NCBI GenBank assembly: GCA_902478645.1
Contig: CABSLV010000008.1
Span: 6,948 to 70,947, forward strand
Origin: an uncultured Flavobacteriales bacterium
GTDB lineage: Bacteria > Bacteroidota > Bacteroidia > Flavobacteriales > UBA1820
DNA: 64,000 nucleotides
Direction of reading: 5' to 3'
A program made the translations under genes and the position numbers. The notes under the pieces are model-generated. The model ran no database searches and was not told the origin of the DNA. It saw only the letters and a program-made list of their open reading frames with translations. Below, one piece after another: positions 41,110-53,556 of this stretch; the first letter of the stretch is position 1; each line of letters begins with the position of its first letter.

Positions 41110-42060
41110 TCAGAATACGGCCTTCACCACTGCTTCTACGTTGTCCGGGCGGCTCATCGTGTAGAAATGGAGCGCCGGTACCCCTTGACGGATCAATTCC
41201 CGGCACTGCCCGATAGCCCATTCGATGCCGATACGGCGCACGGCCGCGTTGTCTGCAGCCGAGGCCACGGCCCGGGAGAGTTCCTCGGGAATGTTCACCC
41301 CGAACACCTGCGGGAGCAGGGAGAGTTGCGCCTTGGTCGAGAAGGGTTTGATCCCGGCCACGATGGGCACCTCGATCCCCTCCCGGCGGCAACGGGATAC
41401 GAAGTCGAAGTATTTGGCGTTGTCGAAAAACATCTGGGTTACGATGTAATGCGCCCCCGCATCCACTTTTTGTTTCAAGTATTCGATGTCTGTCTGCAAG
41501 TTCGGCGCTTCGGCGTGTTTTTCGGGATAACCCGCCACGCCGATGCAGAAATCGGTCGGGGCCGGATGCTCCACTTCGCCCGAAAGGTATTCGCCCCGGT
41601 TCATTCCCGCTATCTGCGCCACCAGTTCACTGGCGTGGAGGTGTCCGCCGGGATGCGGACGGAAAGTATGCTCGCCGCGTACGTTGTCGCCCCGCAGAGC
41701 CAGCACGTTGTCGATACCCAGGAAATTCATCTCGATCAGGGCGTCTTCGGTCTCGTCGGCCGAAAAACCGCCGCAGATCAGGTGCGGGACCACGTCGATC
41801 CCGTATCGGGCGGCGATAGCCGCCGAAATACCCACCGTACCGGGACGCTTGCGGACGACGCGGCGTTCGAGGAGTCCCCCCTCGCGTTCGATGAACTTGA
41901 CCTCCTCGCGGTGGTACGTAATGTTGATATAGGCCGGCTGGTAGGCCCCCAGGACATCCACCGTGCGGTAAATGGAAGATATGTTTTCCCCCTTCAACGG
42001 AGGCAGCAGTTCGAAGGCAAAGAGCGTCTGCCCTTTCCGGAATTTATCGGTTACTTTCAT
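41110..42060 (-). CDS. metF: methylenetetrahydrofolate reductase
   Basis: Reduces 5,10-methylene-THF to 5-methyl-THF, the methyl donor for MetH. The 316-residue TIM barrel has FAFELLPPLKGENI with the catalytic Glu, NITYHREE, NVLALRGDNVRGE, GVAGYPEKH, DAGAHYIVTQMFFD and GIKPF. It is divergent from metH with 106 nt between them, so the pair that consumes and makes methyl-THF shares a regulatory gap. I see no SAM or cobalamin riboswitch there; the gap is too short. Confidence 0.95.
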   Translation of the reverse strand: MKVTDKFRKGQTLFAFELLPPLKGENISSIYRTVDVLGAYQPAYINITYHREEVKFIEREGGLLERRVVRKRPGTVGISAAIAARYGIDVVPHLICGGFSADETEDALIEMNFLGIDNVLALRGDNVRGEHTFRPHPGGHLHASELVAQIAGMNRGEYLSGEVEHPAPTDFCIGVAGYPEKHAEAPNLQTDIEYLKQKVDAGAHYIVTQMFFDNAKYFDFVSRCRREGIEVPIVAGIKPFSTKAQLSLLPQVFGVNIPEELSRAVASAADNAAVRRIGIEWAIGQCRELIRQGVPALHFYTMSRPDNVEAVVKAVF

Positions 42061-42080
42061 CTTTTTTCCTTTTCAATCTG

Positions 42081-42088
42081 CAAAGATG
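42081..42088 (-). promoter_or_regulatory. -7 box for metF
   Basis: Minus-strand CATCTTTG, one base from consensus, 20 nt before the metF ATG. Confidence 0.45.
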
Positions 42089-42152
42089 CTATTTTTTTGC
42101 CGATATACCATCGCCCGCCGGCGTTTTATTGCCGCATTTCCCGCAAATGCCG

Positions 42153-42160
42153 TACCTTTG
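42153..42160 (+). promoter_or_regulatory. -7 box for metH; leaderless transcript predicted
   Basis: TACCTTTG ends only 6 nt before the ATG at 42167. Since the start point in this phylum is a few nt past the box, the mRNA should begin at or next to the start codon. Confidence 0.6.
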
Positions 42161-42166
42161 CCCGAT

Positions 42167-45688
<3,522 letters not shown>

Positions 45689-45716
45689 GGCTCCCATCGA
45701 AAAAAACTGCCGACCG

Positions 45717-46481
45717 ATGAAAAGAAAAAGAGAAACGCTGCCCACAGAACCGCCCGCCCGACGTGCCGAAGCCTTGCTCGTACGCCTGAAGTCGATGGCC
45801 GACCCGGTGGCCCGGGAAGGGATGGCTCGCTTCGGCATCCGTACGGAAAATGCGCTGGGTATCTCGGTCAAAGGACTGCGTGCGGTGGCCAAGGAAACCG
45901 GAAAAGACACCGAAACGGCACTGGAACTGCTCCGCACACCCTTCCACGAAGCCCATCTGCTGGCGTTCTTTCTCCTGCGGGCGGAGGAACTCTCGGGCGA
46001 GCAACTGGACGAGATAGCAGGCGGACTCGATTCGTGGGATACGTGCGACCAGTTCTGCGGGGAGATCGCCACCCATCCCTTGGCCGTACAAAAGGTGTTC
46101 CGATGGAGCGCCGACCCGAGGGAATACGTCCGCCGCGCCGGGTTTTCCCTGGCGGCGCGCATGGCAGTGCGCGGGAAAGCCCTGCCTGACGAGATCTTCC
46201 AAGCCATCCTTCCCCTGGCCGAACACTACGGGGACGACCCGCGCCCGATGGTGAGCAAGGCCATCGACTGGGCGGTGCGGCAGATCGGGAAACGATCGAC
46301 CTTCCTGCATCCCTACGCCCTTTCGCTGGCGGAAAAGATGACCGCCTCGCCCCAGAAGTCCATTCGCCGCATCGGACGCGTATCCCTTCGGGAACTTTCC
46401 AGTCCCAAGGTGATCGCCCGTCTGAAACCCCACTCCGTGTGGCCCGAAGAGGGCGTGGTCGACCTGCCGGGATATTGTTGA
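45717..46481 (+). CDS. DNA alkylation repair (AlkD-like) HEAT-repeat protein
   Basis: A 254-residue all-helical protein of the AlkD/AlkC superfamily: GISVKGLRAVAKETGKD, FHEAHLLAFFLL, LDSWDTCDQFCGEIA, EYVRRAGFSLAARMA and KAIDWAVRQIGKR. AlkD-type enzymes excise bulky or cationic alkylated bases. Here Asp and Trp residues in the DSWDTCD helix match the usual catalytic surface. It begins 28 nt after metH and may be cotranscribed. Confidence 0.83.
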   Translation: MKRKRETLPTEPPARRAEALLVRLKSMADPVAREGMARFGIRTENALGISVKGLRAVAKETGKDTETALELLRTPFHEAHLLAFFLLRAEELSGEQLDEIAGGLDSWDTCDQFCGEIATHPLAVQKVFRWSADPREYVRRAGFSLAARMAVRGKALPDEIFQAILPLAEHYGDDPRPMVSKAIDWAVRQIGKRSTFLHPYALSLAEKMTASPQKSIRRIGRVSLRELSSPKVIARLKPHSVWPEEGVVDLPGYC

Positions 46482-46605
46482 GTTTTTTCCCTCCCCGGCC
46501 AAAGGACAAAGGCGGAGAAAAACTTGTCATTCTCCTTTCCTTCCTCTCCCAAAAGGGAGGATAAGTCGTGAAAAGACAAAAAGAAAGTTGCAGAGAGGGG
46601 CTGTT

Positions 46606-48282
46606 TCAGGGATAGCTTACCCCATGTTTTTTCATCATTTCCACATCCTGATCCCGCAGTCCGAGGCTGTCGAGGGCAATGGGCTGGTTGTGGTCGTTTA
46701 CGTAGTAACGTTTTTGCGGGATGAATTTCCCACTGGATACGGCCAGGGAATCGGCCGCATACGGAGTGTCGATACCGGCTACGTCCAAAAAGGTGTAGAA
46801 TACATTCCGGGTACTTACCGGGAGAGTTCGGTGGTCCCGCACGGCGGACACTTCATCACTCCACAAGGCTTCGTACTGGGGGGAAAACCACCACAGGTAC
46901 GGGATGTGTATCTGGTAATAGGTCGGCACGGGCGAGGCGTGCAGGAAACGCTTGCGCGTGTCGTCCAGAAGGTCTTCCCCGTGGTCCGAACAGTAGAATA
47001 CCGCCGCCGGGATACGGAACGAAGCGACCGTGTCGATCACCTGGGCGAGAAATTCGTCGGTATAGCGGATGGAATTGTCGTAGGCGTTGATCAGTTTCTC
47101 CCGCTCCCGCACGGCGACCACTTCCAGATCGTCCGGACGGTAGTACGCCCCGGAGGAGGGATAGCGTTCCCGGTAGTTGAAATGCGAACCGTGGGTATGC
47201 ATCACCACCAGGAGTTTCGGCCCGCCCCGACGGATCACGCTGGCCAGGGTATCGACCATCGTTTTGTCGTAGGCCGCGTGTTCGCCCGAGACGAAATTCA
47301 GGTATTCATCCCCTTGATGCGCCAGGTAGTCGATGTACGAACGGTTGGGCATCTGGTTGGACAGGAACACGGTGTGGAATCCCGCCTGACGGAATGCCGC
47401 CAGGAGGCCCTTGGTGGAGTACAGCCGGGAATAATCCTCGGCCGAGGCCATGGAGAGGATCACCGGGACACTCTTGTGCGTGGTGTTGGACTGGGTGAGC
47501 GCATCCGGGAAGGCGATGAGTCCGGGTATTTTTTCCAGGCAGGGCGTCGTATTGCGCGAGTAGCCGTACAGTCCGAAGTTGGCCGCACGGGCCGTTTCGC
47601 CGATTACCAGCACATACACTTCGCGTAAGGTATCGGGATGGGTGGCGCGTGCCTGGAAATCGAAATCCTGCGAACGCTGCGGATATTCCACGCTCCGGTT
47701 CCAACTCTGCGCGGCGAAGCCCATGTTGTAAAAGATATTGGCCGGAAATACTTCGTCCATCACCCGGGTATGCCCCGCCAGAGCGAACGGTACGGAAACT
47801 ACGACCAAGACCCCGGCTTCGATCAGACGGCGGCGGCGGTATCTTCCCTCGAGTTTTTCCTTCAGGCGGATCGAACGCACGGCCAGTGCCAGGGTGGGAA
47901 TATAAAGCACACAAACTCCGATGATGGCCGGAAGGAGCTTGCCCAACAGTTCCCCTACTTCCCCCGTATTGGTGGTAAAGAGGTTCAGGAACATATCCGA
48001 AGCGATGATCGAGCGCCCGAACAGATACAGCAACACCATTTGGAAAGCCCCCAGGAAGAACATCGGGAAGAGGATCCAGGCCGAAGTTCCCGGACGGCGG
48101 CACAGGGTCATCAGCGCCATGTAAAAAGCCAGGGGAAGCAGCAGGAACGGTACGCGCGTAAGCGGGGAGATGTCCTCGGTAAAGAACAGGAAAACATTGG
48201 CCGCCATCAGTACCGCCACGAAAAACCAGTAGAGATGGCGCTGGCTGGAAAACCAGACGTTCAGACGCTTAAAATGCTTCAT
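46606..48282 (-). CDS. phosphoethanolamine transferase (EptA/sulfatase family)
   Basis: A 558-residue inner-membrane enzyme with five N-terminal transmembrane helices (to about 180) and a periplasmic alkaline-phosphatase-fold domain. Metal and catalytic blocks: VLVIGETARAANFGLYGYSRNTTP (metal Glu), LTQSNTTHKSVP (nucleophilic Thr), MHTHGSHFNY and YCSDHGED. Such enzymes add phosphoethanolamine to lipid A or to other surface glycans; modification of lipid A raises resistance to polymyxin and host peptides. It overlaps the upstream Omp85-type gene by 14 nt. Confidence 0.9.
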   Translation of the reverse strand: MKHFKRLNVWFSSQRHLYWFFVAVLMAANVFLFFTEDISPLTRVPFLLLPLAFYMALMTLCRRPGTSAWILFPMFFLGAFQMVLLYLFGRSIIASDMFLNLFTTNTGEVGELLGKLLPAIIGVCVLYIPTLALAVRSIRLKEKLEGRYRRRRLIEAGVLVVVSVPFALAGHTRVMDEVFPANIFYNMGFAAQSWNRSVEYPQRSQDFDFQARATHPDTLREVYVLVIGETARAANFGLYGYSRNTTPCLEKIPGLIAFPDALTQSNTTHKSVPVILSMASAEDYSRLYSTKGLLAAFRQAGFHTVFLSNQMPNRSYIDYLAHQGDEYLNFVSGEHAAYDKTMVDTLASVIRRGGPKLLVVMHTHGSHFNYRERYPSSGAYYRPDDLEVVAVREREKLINAYDNSIRYTDEFLAQVIDTVASFRIPAAVFYCSDHGEDLLDDTRKRFLHASPVPTYYQIHIPYLWWFSPQYEALWSDEVSAVRDHRTLPVSTRNVFYTFLDVAGIDTPYAADSLAVSSGKFIPQKRYYVNDHNQPIALDSLGLRDQDVEMMKKHGVSYP

Positions 48283-49471
48283 TGATATTGAAGATAAATC
48301 CGCTTCCGTTGCGTCCGAATCCCAGATCCAGACGGACGTTCACGCGTTTTTTGAATTCCCAGCGGTAGCCCACACCGAAATTGGGCAAAGTCTGCGACCA
48401 GCGGAATGTGTCGAAATCGTGAAATACGTTGCCCGCACCCACCCACAGGGCGATCCCGTTGCGCCGCCATACTTTCTGACGGAGTTCCACCTGCGCCTCG
48501 ACCAGGTTGCGGTCGCGGTAACGACCGTCGTAATAGCCCCGCATGCGGTACGAACCACCCAAGGTAGCCAGCATCGTCCAAGGCACGCGTCCGTAATTGA
48601 ACTCCGAATGGAAATCGAAGGCCAATACACCACCTTTCCATACGGCCTTGTACCAGTCAAAGATCAAGTCCGTGCGGGAAAATGCATACCGGTTTCCCAG
48701 GAACGCGGGAAAGAAGCGCTGCTCGCCTTTTACGTAAATGCCCCGCGCAGGCGCTGTGCTAACATCACGCGTATCGTACGCCAGGGTCACACCGGCTCCG
48801 ATAGTCTGCGTGACACGGTCCTGTCCTTCGAGCAGTTCGATGCGGTCAAATTTCTTTCCTTCGATATAGTCGTAGCTCGCGATCGGACCGATGTAAAAGT
48901 TGCGGGCCGTGCGGATCAGGAAATTGAGCTTCACGCTGTACTGTTGCCGGGTATATTGGCTCACATTGTCGTCATTGTCCCCCATCTCGTACCCGATGCC
49001 CCAGAAAGCACCGGGAAACGAGAAGAAATTCATGTTGTAGAGCAAACGATAGCGGTCGCCGGGAAACAGGTTGTTGCCCCGAATGCCGACCAGGTAAAAA
49101 CCCGAAGTAGATACGTTGCCATAGAGCGAAACGTCGGACGGGGCCAGCAGGCTGTCCGAAGGATCCAAGCGGTAGAGCCCGGCAGCTACCATTCCGATAC
49201 CGAACTTGGTATCTTCCGAGTAGTTCGGACCGCCGATAATGCTGAAATCGAATTTCTTGTACGGTTTTTCCTTGTTGGCATCGGCAAAATAGTCGATGAA
49301 TTTCCGAAAGAATCCCTTTTTGGCCGCTGCGGTATCGCTTGGAACGGTCAAGGTATCGACCTGGGAAGCCGTAACGGAAAGCGTGTCCTCGGCCGGTTGA
49401 GCCTGCAGGCAAAAGGCCGGGATGAAAAGGGAAAACGCGAGGAAAAGTGAAGTCGTCTTCTGCGTATTCAT
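48269..49471 (-). CDS. Omp85/BamA-superfamily outer-membrane barrel protein
   Basis: A 400-residue outer-membrane protein with a signal peptide ending CLQAQ, a linker with TLTVPSDTAAAKKGFF, and then a beta-barrel of the surface-antigen (D15) type. The last barrel strands contain the RGYYDGRYRDRNL element, typical of the Omp85 loop-6 VRGY/F region, and the chain ends GFIFNINEAF with a terminal Phe. There is no room for POTRA domains, so it resembles short patatin-type or barrel-only Omp85 proteins. It is the first gene of an operon with the phosphoethanolamine transferase. Confidence 0.82.
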   Translation of the reverse strand: MNTQKTTSLFLAFSLFIPAFCLQAQPAEDTLSVTASQVDTLTVPSDTAAAKKGFFRKFIDYFADANKEKPYKKFDFSIIGGPNYSEDTKFGIGMVAAGLYRLDPSDSLLAPSDVSLYGNVSTSGFYLVGIRGNNLFPGDRYRLLYNMNFFSFPGAFWGIGYEMGDNDDNVSQYTRQQYSVKLNFLIRTARNFYIGPIASYDYIEGKKFDRIELLEGQDRVTQTIGAGVTLAYDTRDVSTAPARGIYVKGEQRFFPAFLGNRYAFSRTDLIFDWYKAVWKGGVLAFDFHSEFNYGRVPWTMLATLGGSYRMRGYYDGRYRDRNLVEAQVELRQKVWRRNGIALWVGAGNVFHDFDTFRWSQTLPNFGVGYRWEFKKRVNVRLDLGFGRNGSGFIFNINEAF

Positions 49472-49522
49472 GCGCTGTTTTCAGGGTTTGGACGGGTGAA
49501 CCAACTGAGTACGAAATGGGGA

Positions 49523-49530
49523 CAAAGGTA
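49523..49530 (-). promoter_or_regulatory. -7 box for the Omp85-eptA-like operon
   Basis: Minus-strand TACCTTTG, 51 nt before the ATG at 49471. Confidence 0.6.
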
Positions 49531-49688
49531 CATAATTTACTGATATTAGTCTATCTAAATGCAGAAATAAAAACCTCCCAAAAGGGATGTGCACTATTGG
49601 ACAGATTCCTACCGCACACACCTTTCGATAAAGACACCGAAGTTGTTCCCCTTGCCTCTCCCCCCCTTCCCAACATTCGGATATTTCG

Positions 49689-49696
49689 TACCTTTG
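49689..49696 (+). promoter_or_regulatory. -7 box for menC
   Basis: TACCTTTG, 93 nt before the menC ATG. The leader contains a possible 13-codon ORF (ATG at 49723 to TGA at 49764) encoding MRNFQARRSPNAS, which I cannot support as real. The 318-nt gap between the divergent genes otherwise holds only the two promoters. Confidence 0.55.
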
Positions 49697-49789
49697 CCCG
49701 TCTAACGTCCCGGGCGTATCGAATGCGAAATTTCCAAGCTCGACGCAGCCCAAACGCATCCTGATCTACCCAAAAACCCGAAAAAGAGC

Positions 49790-50857
49790 ATGGACCTGAA
49801 AGCCACCTGTTTTCCCTACCGGCTTCTCTTCAAGGAACCCGCCGGCACCTCGCGCGGAGTGCTGCACAGCAAGGAGACCTGGTTTCTCGTCCTCTCCCAC
49901 GCCGGACACACCTCGGTAGGCGAATGCGCCGTATTCCGAGGCCTTTCGTGCGACGACCGCCCCGATTACGGAGAACGCCTGGAGGAACTGTGCCGCAGGA
50001 TCTCCCACGGCGAAACACCCCGCCCGGAACAATGGGCCGACTACCCCTCGATCCGCTTCGGGTTGGAGACGGCCTTGGGCCGGCTGGAAGCCGAGCTGCG
50101 GGGCGAAGCGTACCTCGCCTCCCCCTTTACGGATGGCCAGGACAGCATCCCCATCAACGGACTGGTCTGGATGGGCGATTTCGAGCAAATGGCCCTTCGC
50201 CTCGAGGACAAACTCCGGCAGGGATTCCGCTGCATCAAGATCAAGATCGGAGCCATCGACTTCGAACGCGAACTCGAACTCCTCTCCCGCATCCGCGCCC
50301 GGTACACCCCCCGGGAGGTCGAGATCCGCGTGGATGCCAACGGTGCCTTCTCGCCCCGGGAAGCGCTCGAACGCCTGCAACGCCTGGCTGCCTTCGAACT
50401 TCACTCCATCGAACAACCCATCGCCGCCGGTGCTCCCGAAGAAATGGCCCGCCTGTGCGAACAGTCTCCCCTGCCCATCGCGCTGGACGAAGAACTCATC
50501 GGAGTGAACGACCCGAAAGAAAAACGCCGTTTGCTCAAAACGATACGCCCCCACTACATCGTGCTGAAGCCTTCGCTGGTGGGCGGCCTCGAAGCCTCCC
50601 GCCAATGGATCGAAGCGGCCGGGGAAGTGGGCGCAGGGTATTGGATCACCTCCGCACTGGAATCCAACGTGGGCTTGGACGCTATTGCACGTTTTTCGTA
50701 TCTTTGCCCAAATCCCCTCCCCCAAGGTTTGGGGACAGGAGGGCTTTTCACCAACAACATTCCCTATCCCTTCGACGTATCGGGCGGACGCTTCCGGATC
50801 ACGGCACCGACGCCCGGCGGAAATGACGTCCTGAAGTATCTGGGGAAAACGAACTGA
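49790..50857 (+). CDS. menC: o-succinylbenzoate synthase
   Basis: Dehydrates SHCHC to o-succinylbenzoate in menaquinone synthesis. The 355-residue enolase-superfamily protein has the capping domain (about 1-115), INGLVWMG, FRCIKIKIGAIDF with the catalytic KxK, metal ligands in EIRVDANGAF, SIEQPIAAG and ALDEELIG, and SALESNVGLDAIARF. The Bacteroidota-type ending LPQGLGTGGLFTNNI favours MenC over dipeptide epimerase. No other men gene is adjacent. Confidence 0.88.
   Translation: MDLKATCFPYRLLFKEPAGTSRGVLHSKETWFLVLSHAGHTSVGECAVFRGLSCDDRPDYGERLEELCRRISHGETPRPEQWADYPSIRFGLETALGRLEAELRGEAYLASPFTDGQDSIPINGLVWMGDFEQMALRLEDKLRQGFRCIKIKIGAIDFERELELLSRIRARYTPREVEIRVDANGAFSPREALERLQRLAAFELHSIEQPIAAGAPEEMARLCEQSPLPIALDEELIGVNDPKEKRRLLKTIRPHYIVLKPSLVGGLEASRQWIEAAGEVGAGYWITSALESNVGLDAIARFSYLCPNPLPQGLGTGGLFTNNIPYPFDVSGGRFRITAPTPGGNDVLKYLGKTN
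50699..50706 (+). promoter_or_regulatory. candidate internal promoter within menC
   Basis: TATCTTTG lies inside the menC coding sequence with a TTG 21 nt upstream, close to the Bacteroidota -33/-7 spacing. It would serve the glycosyltransferase that starts at 50863. The codons also read naturally as menC, so it could be chance. Confidence 0.3.
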
Positions 50858-50862
50858 CCGTC

Positions 50863-51888
50863 ATGGAACAGCTGGAAAAGAAAAACATCAGCATATCGAT
50901 CGTCGTTCCCGTGTACAATCGTCCGGACGAGACAGACGCCCTGTTGGGCAGCATCGCCCGCCAGGCGGAAAACGGATTGGACTACGAAGTGATCATCGTC
51001 GAGGACGGTTCGTCGCTGACCTCGCAAGCCGAATGCGAAAAATGGTCCGCCACCTTGCCGGTGCGGTACTTCTATACCGAGAACTCCGGTCCAGGCGATT
51101 CGCGCAACTACGGCATGGAACGCGCCCGAGGTGACTATTTCGTCATTCTCGACTCCGACGTACTGTTGCCCGAAAACTATTTCCAGACACTGGAACGCCT
51201 CCTCTCCCGCTGCAACCCTGCCGATGCCTTTGCCGGCCCCGACCGGGCACACCACTCGTTTACCGATGTACAAAAGGCCATCAATTATGCCATGACCTCG
51301 TTTTTGACCACCGGCGGACTGCGCGGAGGCTCGAAAGCCAACATCAGCGGGCGACGCCAACTGCGCAGCTACAACATGGTGATCTCCGCCGAAGCCTTCC
51401 GGCGCGCCGGAGGCTTTGCCCACCAGCGCGTAGGGGAAGACATCGAATACACCCAGCGCCTGTGGCGGAACGACCTGACCACCGCCTGGTATCCCGAACT
51501 GTACGTCTATCACAAGCGCCGCGATACGCTGGGACAATTCTTCCGCCAAACGATGGCTTTCGGCCGGGCGCGCCCCATCCTCAACCGGATGTTCCCCGGG
51601 ACAGCCCGCCTGACGTACATGTTCCCTTCGTTTTTCCTGGTCTTCATGCTCGTCTCCGTATTGGGCGGGGTGTTCGCTCCGGTGATCCTGCTCCCGTTGG
51701 GAGTATATCTGGCAGCGATCTTCCTCTCGTCCTGGGCACAAAACCGGAGTTTCCACGTTGGAATACTCTCGGTAGCAGCCGCCGTAGTACAGTTTACGGG
51801 ATACGGATGGGGATTCCTTTACTCCAACATCCGGATGCTGTATCTGGACGACGTGGACAAAGTATTCCCCTACATGTTCAAACACTGA
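50863..51888 (+). CDS. family 2 glycosyltransferase, membrane-associated
   Basis: A 341-residue glycosyltransferase. The N-terminal GT-A domain has ISIVVPVYNRPDETD, VEDGSS, the metal-binding FVILDSDVLLP (DxD) and GEDIEYTQRLW with the catalytic Asp region. Two to three hydrophobic segments follow (about 250-320), so it is probably bound to the inner membrane. The sugar donor and acceptor are unknown. It starts 5 nt after menC. Confidence 0.85.
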   Translation: MEQLEKKNISISIVVPVYNRPDETDALLGSIARQAENGLDYEVIIVEDGSSLTSQAECEKWSATLPVRYFYTENSGPGDSRNYGMERARGDYFVILDSDVLLPENYFQTLERLLSRCNPADAFAGPDRAHHSFTDVQKAINYAMTSFLTTGGLRGGSKANISGRRQLRSYNMVISAEAFRRAGGFAHQRVGEDIEYTQRLWRNDLTTAWYPELYVYHKRRDTLGQFFRQTMAFGRARPILNRMFPGTARLTYMFPSFFLVFMLVSVLGGVFAPVILLPLGVYLAAIFLSSWAQNRSFHVGILSVAAAVVQFTGYGWGFLYSNIRMLYLDDVDKVFPYMFKH

Positions 51889-51899
51889 CGCCTTTCCTC

Positions 51900-52598
51900 A
51901 TGAGTACCATCCGGAACATCGCGCTGCTGTCATTTTTTTACCTCCTCTGCACGACCGGAGTGCAGGCCCAGTCGAAGAACGCCCTTTGGGTGGAATACTA
52001 CCCGGACTTTCAGATCGGAGCCTGGCGTCTGACACCGGAAGTAAGCTACCGGAGCATCGACCTCTTTACCGATCAGGCAGGAGGGCACACGTTTTATTTT
52101 CGTCCTACGGCCACTTACACCGTAAACCGTTACCTGTCCCTGGCCGGATCGCTGGCCTATTACGTATCGTGGGAAAACGCCACCGCCAACAAACACGAAT
52201 GGGTCATCTACCAGAACGCCGCACTCAAGACGCCCTCGGTCGCCGGGTTTTCATTCGGACTGAACGCCCGCCTGGAACAGATGTTCGTCAAAACCTCTGC
52301 CGATCCCGACCACACCTTCGGGCTGCGCCTGCGCTGGACGCCGAAGCTGACCTACAAACTGCCCATAGACTCTCCCTGGGGGTGGTCCCTTTCGGGATTT
52401 GCCGAAACCTACAACTACCTCACCGCCTCGCGTGCAGGGTATTTCCGCAATGCACTCGACCTGGGAGCAGGACTGACGTTCAAACCCCTCGAACGCCTCG
52501 AAGCGACTTTCGAATACCGCCGGCACCGCTCCTACCGCCCCGGGGAGGACAGCCAGGACAACCGCTTTCGGCTGATGATCCGCCACAAAATCCTGTAA
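51900..52598 (+). CDS. DUF2490 outer-membrane-like protein
   Basis: A 232-residue exported protein with a signal peptide ending VQAQ. It has alternating beta-strand sequence rich in aromatic residues (ALWVEYYPDFQIG, FYFRPTATYTVNRYLS, RRHRSYRPGEDSQDNRFRL) typical of DUF2490 barrels. Function is unknown. It follows the glycosyltransferase by 11 nt. Confidence 0.78.
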   Translation: MSTIRNIALLSFFYLLCTTGVQAQSKNALWVEYYPDFQIGAWRLTPEVSYRSIDLFTDQAGGHTFYFRPTATYTVNRYLSLAGSLAYYVSWENATANKHEWVIYQNAALKTPSVAGFSFGLNARLEQMFVKTSADPDHTFGLRLRWTPKLTYKLPIDSPWGWSLSGFAETYNYLTASRAGYFRNALDLGAGLTFKPLERLEATFEYRRHRSYRPGEDSQDNRFRLMIRHKIL

Positions 52599-52675
52599 AC
52601 AAACCCCGTCCTCTGCCGGCGGGAGAACACACATCACTTCTTCAAGACAACTCTTCAAGACAACACCCAAAAAAC

Positions 52676-52858
52676 ATGGAACTGTACATCGACCCTGCCC
52701 TTTGCCCGCAAAACCATCCCTGTCCTCTGGTGGCACGCTGCCCGGCGGAAGCCATCTCTCAGGAAGGCGTCGGATTGCCGGTGATCGACTCCGAAAAGTG
52801 CATCGGCTGCGAAGAATGCCTGCGCTCCTGCGGAAAACAAGCCGTTACCTATCGGTAA
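52676..52858 (+). CDS. small 4Fe-4S ferredoxin-like protein
   Basis: A 60-residue protein with two Cys groups. The second is a regular cluster site, CIGCEECLRSC (Cys-x2-Cys-x2-Cys-x3-Cys), though followed by Gly where Pro is usual. The first is stretched, CPQNHPCPLVARCP (Cys-x5-Cys-x5-Cys-Pro), unlike the CxxCxxC of normal two-cluster ferredoxins. So it may bind one regular cluster and one altered cluster. Electron partner unknown. Confidence 0.75.
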   Translation: MELYIDPALCPQNHPCPLVARCPAEAISQEGVGLPVIDSEKCIGCEECLRSCGKQAVTYR

Positions 52859-52971
52859 ACCTTAAAAAAAACGGGGCTCCCGTCATCAGGAGAATGTACC
52901 CTCCCCACAGTTTCACACCGGAGAGGACATTTTTGTAAACCGGCCTTCCGGTCGGCCAATAAAGGGAAAAA

Positions 52972-53448
52972 CTACCTCCACTGCTTGTACGGACAGGCGA
53001 TCAGGGCCGAGTTGTAGTAACGCGGGTCGCCCGTTACTTCCTCGCCCAGCCAATTCGGACGCTCGAACGGTTCGTCCGGCCGGGAAAGTTCGATCTCGGC
53101 CAACACCAAGCCTTCGTTCTGTCCGTAAAAGACATCCACCGTGAAGAACTGTCCGCTGCCCACCGGGACATCGTAGCGCGTCTTGTCGATGATTCTCTCC
53201 CCGCACAAGGCGAGCAGCTCCCGGGCGTCCTCCACGGGGATTCCGTACTCCCATTCGCCCCGGCTCACCCCCGAGGGGTCGCTCGCTCCCTTGATGGTGA
53301 GAAACGCCTTTTCGCCCTTGATCCGCACGCGCACCGTCCGGGCGGGATCGGTGGAGAGATACCCTTGGACTATCCGGGCGTGGCCGACGGACGCCGAAAG
53401 AAAATCGTCGTTTTTTACCAAAAATTTGCGTTCGGTCTCGATGGCCAT
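52972..53448 (-). CDS. CYTH domain protein
   Basis: A 158-residue member of the CYTH/triphosphate tunnel metalloenzyme family. It has the N-terminal EIERK-type signature (ETERKFLV, residues 4-11) and alternating charged strands (VRVRIKGEKAFLTIKG, VDVFYGQNEGLVLAEIELS). Bacterial relatives hydrolyse inorganic triphosphate or other triphosphates; adenylate cyclase activity is less likely at this length. Confidence 0.88.
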   Translation of the reverse strand: MAIETERKFLVKNDDFLSASVGHARIVQGYLSTDPARTVRVRIKGEKAFLTIKGASDPSGVSRGEWEYGIPVEDARELLALCGERIIDKTRYDVPVGSGQFFTVDVFYGQNEGLVLAEIELSRPDEPFERPNWLGEEVTGDPRYYNSALIACPYKQWR

Positions 53449-53556
53449 TCTTTTTCAGCGTTATTTTTTTGAAATACCGAAACCCCTCTCTCCGGGCAAG
53501 GAAGATTTCTCCTTCCCACGGAGAGAAGATACCGATCAACATCCCTCTTACAACGG

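Noticed and set aside
42061..42166. Possible SAM or cobalamin riboswitch between metF and metH
   Set aside because: The 106-nt gap holds two facing promoters and is too short; metH is predicted leaderless.
49723..49764. 13-codon leader ORF upstream of menC
   Set aside because: No ribosome binding site or attenuator hairpin accompanies it, and short ATG-stop frames are expected by chance.
52859..52971. Terminator between the ferredoxin and CYTH genes
   Set aside because: ACCGG/CCGGT near 52939-52952 forms only a 5-bp stem without a T run, so I did not call it.
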